Below, in pieces: positions 8,443 to 15,938 of a stretch of 64,000 nucleotides of DNA. This DNA is from an uncultured Porphyromonadaceae bacterium (GTDB lineage: Bacteria > Bacteroidota > Bacteroidia > Bacteroidales > Muribaculaceae), in NCBI GenBank assembly GCA_900540205.1, contig UQER01000005.1, positions 1 to 64,000 of the forward strand, in the 5' to 3' direction. A model generated the notes under the pieces. It was not told where the DNA came from. It did not search any database and saw only the letters and a list, made by a program, of their open reading frames with translations. The first letter of the stretch is position 1, and the number at the start of each line of letters is the position of its first letter. A program made the position numbers and the translations under genes.

Positions 8443-9967
8443 GGCTGCAATCACTTTTTGCGGAAACTCCATTGAAAATTTCCATAATGTCCTGTTCCCG
8501 ATGCCAGAGCACCACCCTTACCTCCGGAAACATTTCAGCAATATGGTGTGCCATATGCTCGGCACAATACACCGAACGATGGCGCCCTCCGGTACAGCCG
8601 AACGCAACCGAAAGTGACGTGAACCCCCGTTCGAAGTAGCGGCGCACTGAAGCGTCGACCATCTGCGCCGCAGCCGACAGGAAATCGGCAGCCTCGTTAT
8701 TGCTTTCGATAAATTGTATCACAGGGACATCACGCCCCGTGAGAGGCTTGTATTCATCATATCTCCCGGGATTGTGGATGGCGCGGCAGTCAAATGCGAA
8801 ACCGCCGCCATTACCGCTCAGGTCAATCGGTACGCCTTTCTTGTATGAAAAACTTGACACCGTGACAGTGAGACGCCCTTCAAGCTCCGGGACAGAATTA
8901 AGAGCAGAGATTTGCGAGACCAAAGGAGAGCCCTCAAGATCAGATACAAGAGAAGTTATATAAGGGAACACCCTTTCGAGACCGGAATCTTTTAGCCATG
9001 AGGCAAGATTGCGCACAGCTGAGGGTATACTTGAAATAAAATGCGGCTTGCGCTCGGTGAGACCGCGAAAACCGTAGGCGCCCAGCGTCTGCAGCATTCT
9101 GAAAAGTACGAAATACGGCAAACAGTCGCGGAATTCATTCTCGTCGAACTCATCTCCGAACGAAGCTTTCACGAATGAGATGTAATAATCCACAAGTTCC
9201 TTCCGAAGGCCGGCCGGAATGTGCGCCTTGGCCTGCCAAAGGAACGAAGCCACGTCGTATTCCGCCGGTCCGCGGCGGCCTCCCTGAAAGTCTATCAGGA
9301 AAGGCGTACCTTCAGCCAGCATCACGTTGCGGCTCTGAAAATCACGCACCATGAATTGGCGCGCCGTGGCGGCCCTTTTGGCCAGAACTGCATGCAATCG
9401 GTCAAATTCCGATGCAAGCCTGTTTTCATCAAACTCAGTTCCGCTGGTTTTCAGAAAGCAGTATTTGAAATAATTGAGGTCCGACAGAATCATGTCGTCA
9501 TCCATGGCCGGCGAAGGGAAACAGCGGTTGAAATCAATGCCGCGGGAACCGAGGAACTGTACCCTCGCGAGCATGGCTAAGGAATCACGCAACAGCCCGA
9601 CGTCTTCGCCCGAAAAATTTCCCGATTGCCTTGACTGCGCTATGGCACTGAAGAGCGAAGTGTCGCCAAGGTCCGACTGCAAGTAGGCCATGTCGTCGGC
9701 CGATACAGCCAGAATATTCGGGACAGGCAGCCCAAGCGAAGCAAAATGCCTTGCCAGATATATGAAACTCCGGTTCTCCGCCGGGTCAGTGCCAAAGGTG
9801 GCTATCACAGAGCGTTGCCCCTTGGAGCACGCACGAAAATACATGCGGTTCGACCCCGCGCCCTCTATCATGGACAGCGAGTCCGGAGCTGTTCCGAAAT
9901 GCTCCTTATAGAGAGCCGCAACAGAGGCGGCAGCCTCGTGTTGCGGCATTTTTCTTACGGTTCCCAA
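8435..9967 (-). CDS. Fusion protein: AmgK-like amino-sugar kinase plus RapZ C-terminal domain
   Basis: A 510-residue two-domain protein. Residues about 10-340 form an aminoglycoside-phosphotransferase-type kinase close to AmgK: VRDFQSRNVM (207-216) carries the catalytic Asp209, and LIDFQGGRRGP (224-234) the metal-binding Asp. Residues about 365-500 match the C-terminal half of RapZ, with FGCTGGRHRSVYCAEHMA (456-473). AmgK phosphorylates MurNAc and GlcNAc at carbon 1. In E. coli the RapZ C-terminal half binds glucosamine-6-phosphate and sRNA; the N-terminal RapZ ATPase domain is absent here. With MurU next door, a sugar-sensing or self-regulated recycling kinase is a reasonable inference. Confidence 0.85.
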   Translation of the reverse strand: MGTVRKMPQHEAAASVAALYKEHFGTAPDSLSMIEGAGSNRMYFRACSKGQRSVIATFGTDPAENRSFIYLARHFASLGLPVPNILAVSADDMAYLQSDLGDTSLFSAIAQSRQSGNFSGEDVGLLRDSLAMLARVQFLGSRGIDFNRCFPSPAMDDDMILSDLNYFKYCFLKTSGTEFDENRLASEFDRLHAVLAKRAATARQFMVRDFQSRNVMLAEGTPFLIDFQGGRRGPAEYDVASFLWQAKAHIPAGLRKELVDYYISFVKASFGDEFDENEFRDCLPYFVLFRMLQTLGAYGFRGLTERKPHFISSIPSAVRNLASWLKDSGLERVFPYITSLVSDLEGSPLVSQISALNSVPELEGRLTVTVSSFSYKKGVPIDLSGNGGGFAFDCRAIHNPGRYDEYKPLTGRDVPVIQFIESNNEAADFLSAAAQMVDASVRRYFERGFTSLSVAFGCTGGRHRSVYCAEHMAHHIAEMFPEVRVVLWHREQDIMEIFNGVSAKSDCSHE

Positions 9968-9999
9968 TTGTAGTCTTTTGGTTTATACAATGCTGTCTG

Positions 10000-10434
10000 T
10001 CATTCAGCGTTATCGGCTTCTTCAGTTCCCTCCTCGGCTGCGGTTTCCTCTTCGGCGAAGTCTGTTATATTGGCAGCAAGGAGCTGATTGTACCAGCTGA
10101 AAAGTTTGCGGATGTCGGTAGAATATACCCTTTCCTCGTCATAATCGGGCAAAACTGTTGCAAAGAATGCGCGCAGAGACGCATCGTCCATGCTCTTTGC
10201 ATCAACAGGCTTGCATTCTGTCACTTCCTTTAATTTCTCGAGCACGTCCGACAGAGGCACGTCGCCATCGAATGTGTACATTGAAATATCGCCGAGCGAC
10301 ACAACCTTGTCACGTGCATACGCCGGCATGCGTTTGCCTGTTGCGATGTTCTCGACAATCAGCATATTTTTTCCTTGGTTCACAAGACGGAACAAGCCAG
10401 GCTTTCCCGCAATAGAAAGAATTCCTTTAAGCAT
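10000..10434 (-). CDS. DUF5606 protein
   Basis: A 144-residue protein of the Bacteroidota-specific DUF5606 family, function unknown. It starts MLKGILSIAGKPGLFRLVNQGKN, a small beta-rich domain of about 60 residues, then a helical part with LRAFFATVLPDYDEERVY and an acidic Glu/Ala tail. No signal peptide or membrane segment. It is the first gene after the symmetric promoter at 10495-10532 and is followed after 32 nt by the AmgK-RapZ fusion, so the three genes DUF5606, kinase fusion and murU probably form one transcript. Confidence 0.85.
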   Translation of the reverse strand: MLKGILSIAGKPGLFRLVNQGKNMLIVENIATGKRMPAYARDKVVSLGDISMYTFDGDVPLSDVLEKLKEVTECKPVDAKSMDDASLRAFFATVLPDYDEERVYSTDIRKLFSWYNQLLAANITDFAEEETAAEEGTEEADNAE

Positions 10435-10494
10435 AATTATATTATGGGGGTTATGAATAATTCATTCGGCTTACAGCCATGCAGCCCCTTCCCG

Positions 10495-10532
10495 GCTTGC
10501 AAAGTTAACCAACTTTAAGTAACTTTGCAAGC
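10495..10532. promoter_or_regulatory. Symmetric divergent promoter in a 13-bp inverted repeat
   Basis: A perfect 13-bp inverted repeat (10495-10507 and 10520-10532, spacer 12). Each arm has TTG at its outer part and the -7 sequence of the opposite strand. Plus strand: TTG 10497-10499, 20 nt, TAACTTTG 10520-10527, start near 10533. Minus strand: TTG 10530-10528, 20 nt, TAACTTTG 10507-10500, start near 10494. The two promoters fully overlap, so one polymerase should block the other. Serves the Yip1 gene (plus) and DUF5606 (minus). Confidence 0.75.
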
Positions 10533-10562
10533 TAAACAATCTATCAGGAAAAGTCAACCAAG

Positions 10563-11216
10563 GTGCTTGCACAATATCTAAAGCAGTTCGTACAGCTTAT
10601 ATTTGCCCCGACCAAAGGTTGGGAGGACATCGAACGCGAAAGCGGAGAGCAGTTCCGCATCGCGCGCGAAGACGGTATTTCTGCCGATTCACCCCGGGTG
10701 CGTAGCGCTTCGTACGTGGAAGAGCAGAATGTGTGGGAGGAACATCGTGCCACACGGTGTTTCTATTCGTGCTTCCTTCCGGCAATATGCCTGTTTGCAC
10801 TCTCCTGGCTTGTCCGGGCGCTTTATGGCACAGACGATCTGCTGAGCTGCATTCAGAAGGCTATTGTCACATTTGTGACATTATTCCTCTCATCGCAGTT
10901 TGCGAGGTATATTTTCATGGTGTACATGCCCCGGATCATGGCGCCATCTGTGCTGATTGAACCCAAGGGCAGATGGTTTGTCCTTATCATGCAATGCCTG
11001 ACTTTCCTTGGAACTATCACGCTCGTGTCAAATATTGTCAAAACTCACCTTGCGTTAATCGAGTTCCTTCCGTTCTACGTTATATTCATTATATGGAAAG
11101 GGGCTAAATTCGCCGGCGTCGACGAGAAAAATGTGGGACTGTACATGATTATCGCCACTTTATCCATCCTCGGTCCGACCTACCTTCTCTCTATTCTGCT
11201 GAACGCCCTTATCTGA
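10563..11216 (+). CDS. Yip1-family integral membrane protein
   Basis: A 217-residue membrane protein with a GTG start. The opening LAQYLKQFVQLIFAPTKGWEDI is typical of bacterial Yip1-domain proteins. About five hydrophobic segments follow from residue 64 (CLFALSWLVRALYG, then VTFVTLFLSSQFARYIFM, LTFLGTITLVSNIV, FLPFYVIFII, MIIATLSILGPTYLL). Function unknown; related proteins are thought to shape or traffic membranes. It lies 30 nt past the predicted transcript start and 41 nt before smpB, so the two may be cotranscribed. Confidence 0.83.
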   Translation: MLAQYLKQFVQLIFAPTKGWEDIERESGEQFRIAREDGISADSPRVRSASYVEEQNVWEEHRATRCFYSCFLPAICLFALSWLVRALYGTDDLLSCIQKAIVTFVTLFLSSQFARYIFMVYMPRIMAPSVLIEPKGRWFVLIMQCLTFLGTITLVSNIVKTHLALIEFLPFYVIFIIWKGAKFAGVDEKNVGLYMIIATLSILGPTYLLSILLNALI

Positions 11217-11257
11217 CCCGCTCGTCGCACGAATAATCTAAAAAGCCCATTGTCTGC

Positions 11258-11713
11258 ATGAAATTCAAGGAAATAAACATAAAGAACCGCCGAGCCACTT
11301 TCGACTATGCCATAGGCGACACTTTTACTGCCGGCCTTGTGCTGACCGGCACGGAAATCAAATCCATCCGACAGGGCAAAGCCTCGCTGGCCGACACATT
11401 CTGTTACGTCAACAACGGTGAGGTATGGGTGAAAAACATGTACATCGCCGAATATTTCTATGGCACATACAACAATCACACCGAGCGACGCGACCGCAAG
11501 TTGCTGCTGAACAGCAAGGAGATACGCCAGCTTGAAAAGAACGGCAAGGAGTCGGGCTTCACCATCGTTCCGCTACGGCTGTTCATATCGTCGCGTGGCT
11601 ATGCAAAGCTTGTAATCGGCATCGGGCGTGGTAAAAAGGAATACGACAAACGCCAATCAATCAAAGAGCGCGACGACAAGCGGGATATGGCCCGCATGTT
11701 CCAGCGGAAATAA
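11258..11713 (+). CDS. smpB: SsrA-binding protein SmpB
   Basis: Binds tmRNA and takes it to stalled ribosomes for trans-translation. The 151-residue protein has the beta-barrel core ([29 protein letters not shown] is the family signature) and the basic C-terminal tail ([22 protein letters not shown]) that fills the empty mRNA channel. No tmRNA gene is seen next to it. It ends two bases from the stop of the convergent methyltransferase gene. Confidence 0.96.
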   Translation: MKFKEINIKNRRATFDYAIGDTFTAGLVLTGTEIKSIRQGKASLADTFCYVNNGEVWVKNMYIAEYFYGTYNNHTERRDRKLLLNSKEIRQLEKNGKESGFTIVPLRLFISSRGYAKLVIGIGRGKKEYDKRQSIKERDDKRDMARMFQRK

Positions 11714-11715
11714 GC

Positions 11716-12930
11716 CTACGGCTGTTTTTCCAACAGCACCAGTACGTTTTTTCGCGGGTGTGACAGTGAGGTGGCCATGACGCGCCAAGTGTCTCCACCT
11801 TTAAATCCGAAACGTTTCTGGAATTCTTCTGCACGCATCGGGAAATTGCGCACAGCCACATCGGCCGCGCCTCCTATTTTGGCTGACAAGGCTTTCGCGC
11901 TTCTGGAGGAGAAATCAACCACATCAGCTATCTTGTTCCATCGGCCCGGCAGATCGGCATACGGACTGTCTGCAACATAAACATGCGAATTGGGGTGCAG
12001 CTTACGCACCCCATACCGTGCGCACAAGGTGGCAAACGGCGCAGCCTTCATCATCGCCGGCGACGGCTCATACAGATATAAGCCTCTTTCCGGCACGCCG
12101 AACCGCATCTCCGCCTGCCGCTCCTCCGCCAACGAAAAGCGGAAAGTCTTGTCACAGTCTGTGGCCACAATCTCCGCATCAAGTCCGCATGGGGCGTCAG
12201 ATTGCGAAAAGTCGGCAACGGCCAGTAGTTCGCGGCACTCCCCTCTTTCCTCCACCACATACAGATGAGTTGCCTGTGGCAAATCGCGCAATGTCTGGGT
12301 CACATCAAGCATGGGCGACAGCTTGGCGATAAGCACGTTGCTTTTGGATGCAATCAAGGGTATCAACTCGATAAGGTCCGGCTGACAGTCGTGCAGATTA
12401 AACACTCTTCCACCCGTGGCATTGCGCCTCGCCGGATCGATGAATACAACATCGAATCGGTCGCCTTTGTAATCAGACAGCCATTGCACCGAATCGGCAT
12501 TCACAACCTTCACCCCCTCGCGGTCCCTGAAATTATATTGAGCCACAGCACAGCGCCTTTCATCCAATTCAATGGCGAGGCATCTTTTTGAATCGTCAGT
12601 GATGGCAGCCGACATGGCTGCAAAATCCACCCCGAGCCCACAGGTCATGTCAAGCAACGACACCGCCCGTTGCGCGTGGCAATGCATCACTTCTACATGG
12701 AAACGTGCCACACGGGCAGAACTCGCCTGCTCCACCGAAACGGGATGCAACATCAGTCCCGGCTGTAAATCTCCGAATTTGCCATTGCATTTGTGTAGAC
12801 ATTCTATGTGCGTTATGGCATCCTGTACCCAATTCTCCCCTTTGCTTTGATATTTCAGGCGCAATCTGACAGGATCCTCATTAACATGAGCATCTACAAA
12901 CTGAAAAAATTCGGATGACGGGGTATACAT
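11716..12930 (-). CDS. SAM-dependent methyltransferase, PG_1098/THUMP-like type
   Basis: A 404-residue protein. The centre holds a class I Rossmann methyltransferase domain (VSLLDMTCGLGVDFAAMS binds S-adenosylmethionine; VVFIDPARRN is the catalytic-type motif). Flanking regions match the ferredoxin-like N-terminal and THUMP-like C-terminal parts of the Porphyromonas PG_1098 family. The layout suggests an RNA methyltransferase, but the substrate is unknown. No close partner; convergent with smpB. Confidence 0.8.
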   Translation of the reverse strand: MYTPSSEFFQFVDAHVNEDPVRLRLKYQSKGENWVQDAITHIECLHKCNGKFGDLQPGLMLHPVSVEQASSARVARFHVEVMHCHAQRAVSLLDMTCGLGVDFAAMSAAITDDSKRCLAIELDERRCAVAQYNFRDREGVKVVNADSVQWLSDYKGDRFDVVFIDPARRNATGGRVFNLHDCQPDLIELIPLIASKSNVLIAKLSPMLDVTQTLRDLPQATHLYVVEERGECRELLAVADFSQSDAPCGLDAEIVATDCDKTFRFSLAEERQAEMRFGVPERGLYLYEPSPAMMKAAPFATLCARYGVRKLHPNSHVYVADSPYADLPGRWNKIADVVDFSSRSAKALSAKIGGAADVAVRNFPMRAEEFQKRFGFKGGDTWRVMATSLSHPRKNVLVLLEKQP

Positions 12931-12960
12931 GGAGTTTCTGTCGGGTTATAACGGATTGTT

Positions 12961-13020
12961 ACAGTAAAAATGCGTCGCGAAGATAATTAAATTTACCTTC
13001 ACGACGCAATATATTACTGT
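12961..13020 (-). terminator. Terminator of the rubrerythrin gene (nested palindrome)
   Basis: Inner arms 12971-12982 and 12997-13008 pair over 12 positions with one mismatch. Outer 7-bp arms (12961-12967 and 13014-13020) extend the structure. On the minus strand the inner hairpin is followed by five T, 63 nt after the rbr stop. Confidence 0.85.
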
Positions 13021-13070
13021 AAAAAAGGCTTCATCCGGCCGGATTGTGGGGCACTTTTATTGCAGGCGAT

Positions 13071-13664
13071 TCAGTCCATGTCAAGAGCCATGTAGTGCTG
13101 ATAAGGATGGTCACATGCCGGACATGTCATCGGGGGTTCGGTGCCTACAAATGTATAGCCGCACACAAGGCAACGCCAGGAAATTGGCGTGTCACGTTTC
13201 CATACTGTCCCGTCCTGCACGCGTTTCAGGTAGCGCTCGAAACGGTCAAGGTGATGCTGTTCTATACTTGCGATTGCACGGAAATGGTCAGCTATCTCGG
13301 GGAAGCCTTCCTCTTCGGCAATCTTCGCATCGGCCAGATACCGTGCCACGCCCTCGTCGCGTTCTTCCTTGATTGCGATTTGAAGATTGGCCGCAGTGTC
13401 CTGAATCTTGTCTGCATCTACAGTCACATTGCAGGGCACCACACCGGTCTCAAGCATCTTCATGAACACCTTGGCGTGGCGCAGTTCATTCAAAGCGGTC
13501 TCCTCGAACACCTTCTGTATCGGGAAATAGCTTTCTTTTTCGGCCTGCTGGCTGTAAAACATGTATCTGCTGTAGGACTGTGATTCATTCATGTAGGCAT
13601 TGACCAGTGCCTGCTCTGTACGAGTGCCCTTTATGCTTTTGGGCATTGTGGTTGTTGTTGCCAT
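13071..13664 (-). CDS. rbr: Rubrerythrin
   Basis: Non-haem iron peroxidase that reduces hydrogen peroxide in anaerobes. The 197-residue protein has a four-helix ferritin-like domain (about 12-150) with the di-iron ligand helices ETALNELRHAKVF and IASIEQHHLDRF. A C-terminal rubredoxin domain holds Cys165, Cys168, Cys181 and Cys184 (WRCLVCGYTF and CPACDHP). It stands alone with its own terminator. No -7 box is clear upstream, so control by an activator is possible. Confidence 0.95.
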   Translation of the reverse strand: MATTTTMPKSIKGTRTEQALVNAYMNESQSYSRYMFYSQQAEKESYFPIQKVFEETALNELRHAKVFMKMLETGVVPCNVTVDADKIQDTAANLQIAIKEERDEGVARYLADAKIAEEEGFPEIADHFRAIASIEQHHLDRFERYLKRVQDGTVWKRDTPISWRCLVCGYTFVGTEPPMTCPACDHPYQHYMALDMD

Positions 13665-13842
13665 GACTTTATAAGTAAATTTAGTTGTGTATGTTTTTCT
13701 GTGTCTTTATATAAAACCTGCAGGACATCCGTTTTGTTCGTGTCGGACAGGATTTAAACGGCCAAAACGGAATTGTCTTGAATGCGTCATATTGGCCCCT
13801 GCTCTCCTATGCTTGTAGCACCGATTCTTGCAAGTCCCGCTA

Positions 13843-13873
13843 TTGCCGGAACGAAGATTTATTTGTACCTTTG
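13843..13873 (+). promoter_or_regulatory. Promoter of dnaN
   Basis: TTG at 13843-13845 and TACCTTTG at 13866-13873 are 20 nt apart. Predicted start near 13880, giving a leader of about 63 nt before the ATG at 13943. The rest of the 278-nt rbr-dnaN gap shows no gene that I can support. Confidence 0.65.
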
Positions 13874-13942
13874 GGGGATAAATGTATGGGTGTAGCGCAT
13901 GCGCGATGCCCTTCAAGGCTGAACCAAACAACCTCACAATAT

Positions 13943-15067
13943 ATGAAATTTAAAATCGCGAGCAAAGCGCTCTATTCCACCCTGTCGGGTGTGAGCAAGG
14001 TGATTAATTCAAAGAACACCCTCTCCATTCTCGACAATTTCCATTGGAAAGTCGAGTCGGACAAACTTACCATCACGGCCTCAGATTCCGAAAACACGCT
14101 CACTGCAGTTCTCCCTATCACAGCATCGGAGGGCGAGGGCGATTTTTGCGTGAATGCACGACGCATATCCGACATTGCAAAGGAGTTGCCTGATGTAGAT
14201 GTGGAGTTCAGTATCAACCCGTCAAACGGCGCCATGAAAATCAAGTTCCCCGGTGGTGTTTTCGACATGATGACACTCGAGGGCTCGCAGTACCCGCGCA
14301 CTGTTGAGGATGCCGAGGAGACCATGAGCTTCTGCTGCCCCGGTTCTCAGATAATCAACGGTATAGAAAATACTCTGTTCGCCGTGGGTTCCGACGAATT
14401 ACGTCCGCAGATGATGGGTATCCTCTGGGACATCAAGCCCGACGGCATCACGTTCGTGTCAACCGACACGCGCAAACTCGTGCGTTACATCGACAACACT
14501 TCCGCTCCGGAGATAGCTGCATCGTTTATTCTTCCGCTCAAGCCTGCTGTAATCCTCAAATCTCTCCTTGACAAGGACGAAACTGTAAGCGTGCAGATTT
14601 CGCCGCGCAGCGCCGTGTTCAAAACCGAGAACCTCACGCTCAACAACCGCTTCATCAAAGGCAATTTCCCCGACTACAACCGAGTGATCCCCACTCAGAA
14701 TCCCTACGTTGTCACTGTTGACCGCGACACTATCATTACCGCTGTACGCCGCGTTGCAGTCTGCACCGATCCCGGGCACGGACTGATAAAATTCCGCTTC
14801 AAGCCCGACATGCTCGAGATGAAAGTCGATGACCCGAACGTAGGTACATTCGCACAGCAGGAAGTGCCTTGCGATTTTACAGGCAATGAGATGGTAATCG
14901 GTTTCAGCGCCATGTTCCTCATGGAGATATTCTCCACCATCGACACACAGAATGTTATCATCAAGCTTGCCGACCCCTCTCGCCCCGGACTGTTCGAACC
15001 GGAAGACAATCCTGAAAACACAAGCCTTGTCATCATCCTGATGCCGATGGCGGTGACGGATTTCTGA
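13943..15067 (+). CDS. dnaN: DNA polymerase III beta subunit (sliding clamp)
   Basis: Ring-shaped dimeric clamp that tethers the replicative polymerase to DNA. The 374-residue length is normal and covers three clamp domains. The start MKFKIASKALYSTLSGVSKVI is typical, and the C-terminal LVIILMPMAV is the conserved end of domain 3. The frame is open upstream to 13778, but the promoter at 13843-13873 and the family start support 13943. Head of a plus-strand run with dnaQ-like, coaBC, porD, recN and rlmB; dnaA is not adjacent. Confidence 0.96.
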   Translation: MKFKIASKALYSTLSGVSKVINSKNTLSILDNFHWKVESDKLTITASDSENTLTAVLPITASEGEGDFCVNARRISDIAKELPDVDVEFSINPSNGAMKIKFPGGVFDMMTLEGSQYPRTVEDAEETMSFCCPGSQIINGIENTLFAVGSDELRPQMMGILWDIKPDGITFVSTDTRKLVRYIDNTSAPEIAASFILPLKPAVILKSLLDKDETVSVQISPRSAVFKTENLTLNNRFIKGNFPDYNRVIPTQNPYVVTVDRDTIITAVRRVAVCTDPGHGLIKFRFKPDMLEMKVDDPNVGTFAQQEVPCDFTGNEMVIGFSAMFLMEIFSTIDTQNVIIKLADPSRPGLFEPEDNPENTSLVIILMPMAVTDF

Positions 15068-15130
15068 TTCCTCTCCGGCCAGGCATCATAATGCATTAAG
15101 CGTAATTCTCTACAAAATTTTGTTTTTGCA

Positions 15131-15895
15131 TTGAAACTGAATATTACCAAACCGGTGATGTTTTTCGATCTTGAAACCACCGGTACGAATATAACCACCG
15201 ACCGCATTGTCGAAATCTCGATGATTAAGGTCTTCCCCGACGGGCACGACGAGCAACGCACGGTGCGTGTGAACCCCGAGCGACATATCCCCGAGGAGGC
15301 ATCAACCATCCATCACATTTATGATGAGGACGTGGCCGATAAACCTGCGTTCCGGCAAATTGCCCGCCAACTCGCCGACAGCTTCGAGGGCTGCGACATT
15401 GCCGGCTTCAATTCCAACCGCTTCGATGTGCCGATGCTGTCGGAAGAATTTGCCCGTGCCGGTGTGGATTTCGATTTCACACGCCCGCGTTACATCGACG
15501 TCCAGACCATCTTCCATAAGAAGGAGCAACGCACTCTGACTGCCGCCTATCGATTCTACTGCGACAAGGACCTTGACGGAGCACACTCTGCCAACGCCGA
15601 TACACGCGCCACCTATGAAGTGCTTCTCGCGCAACTTGAACGATACGATGACCTGCCAAACGATGTGGCGGCACTGTCGGAATTCTCGTCGCAGCAGAAA
15701 AATGTGGACATCATGGGACGCCTTGTCTACGACGACCAGCACCGGGAAGTTATCAACTTCGGCAAATACAAGGGACGCCTTGCATCCGAAGTATTAACCA
15801 AAGACCCCGGCTATTTCAGCTGGATTCAGCAGGGCGATTTCCCCAGTGATACAAAAAGGATTTTTACGGCCATCAAACTGCGGATGCGCAAATAA
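15131..15895 (+). CDS. DnaQ-like 3'-5' exonuclease with DUF3820-like tail
   Basis: A 254-residue DEDDh exonuclease related to the epsilon proofreading subunit. Exo I is FFDLETTG (Asp13, Glu15), and the H-x(4)-D motif is in the AHSANADTRATYEVL helix. The last 55 residues (INFGKYKGRLASEVLTKDPGYFSWI) look like DUF3820, a small domain often attached to such nucleases in Bacteroidota. The start is TTG at 15131; no ATG fits before the Exo I motif except Met10, which is too close to it. It follows dnaN by 63 nt, fitting a role in replication or repair. Confidence 0.85.
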   Translation: MKLNITKPVMFFDLETTGTNITTDRIVEISMIKVFPDGHDEQRTVRVNPERHIPEEASTIHHIYDEDVADKPAFRQIARQLADSFEGCDIAGFNSNRFDVPMLSEEFARAGVDFDFTRPRYIDVQTIFHKKEQRTLTAAYRFYCDKDLDGAHSANADTRATYEVLLAQLERYDDLPNDVAALSEFSSQQKNVDIMGRLVYDDQHREVINFGKYKGRLASEVLTKDPGYFSWIQQGDFPSDTKRIFTAIKLRMRK

Positions 15896-15938
15896 CGCAC
15901 CCACACCTGAATGTAATATTGCACAAGTCAACACCGAT

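Noticed and set aside
11258..11713. tmRNA gene near smpB
   Set aside because: No tRNA-like ends or tag-peptide frame are seen around smpB; both flanks are coding with gaps under 45 nt.
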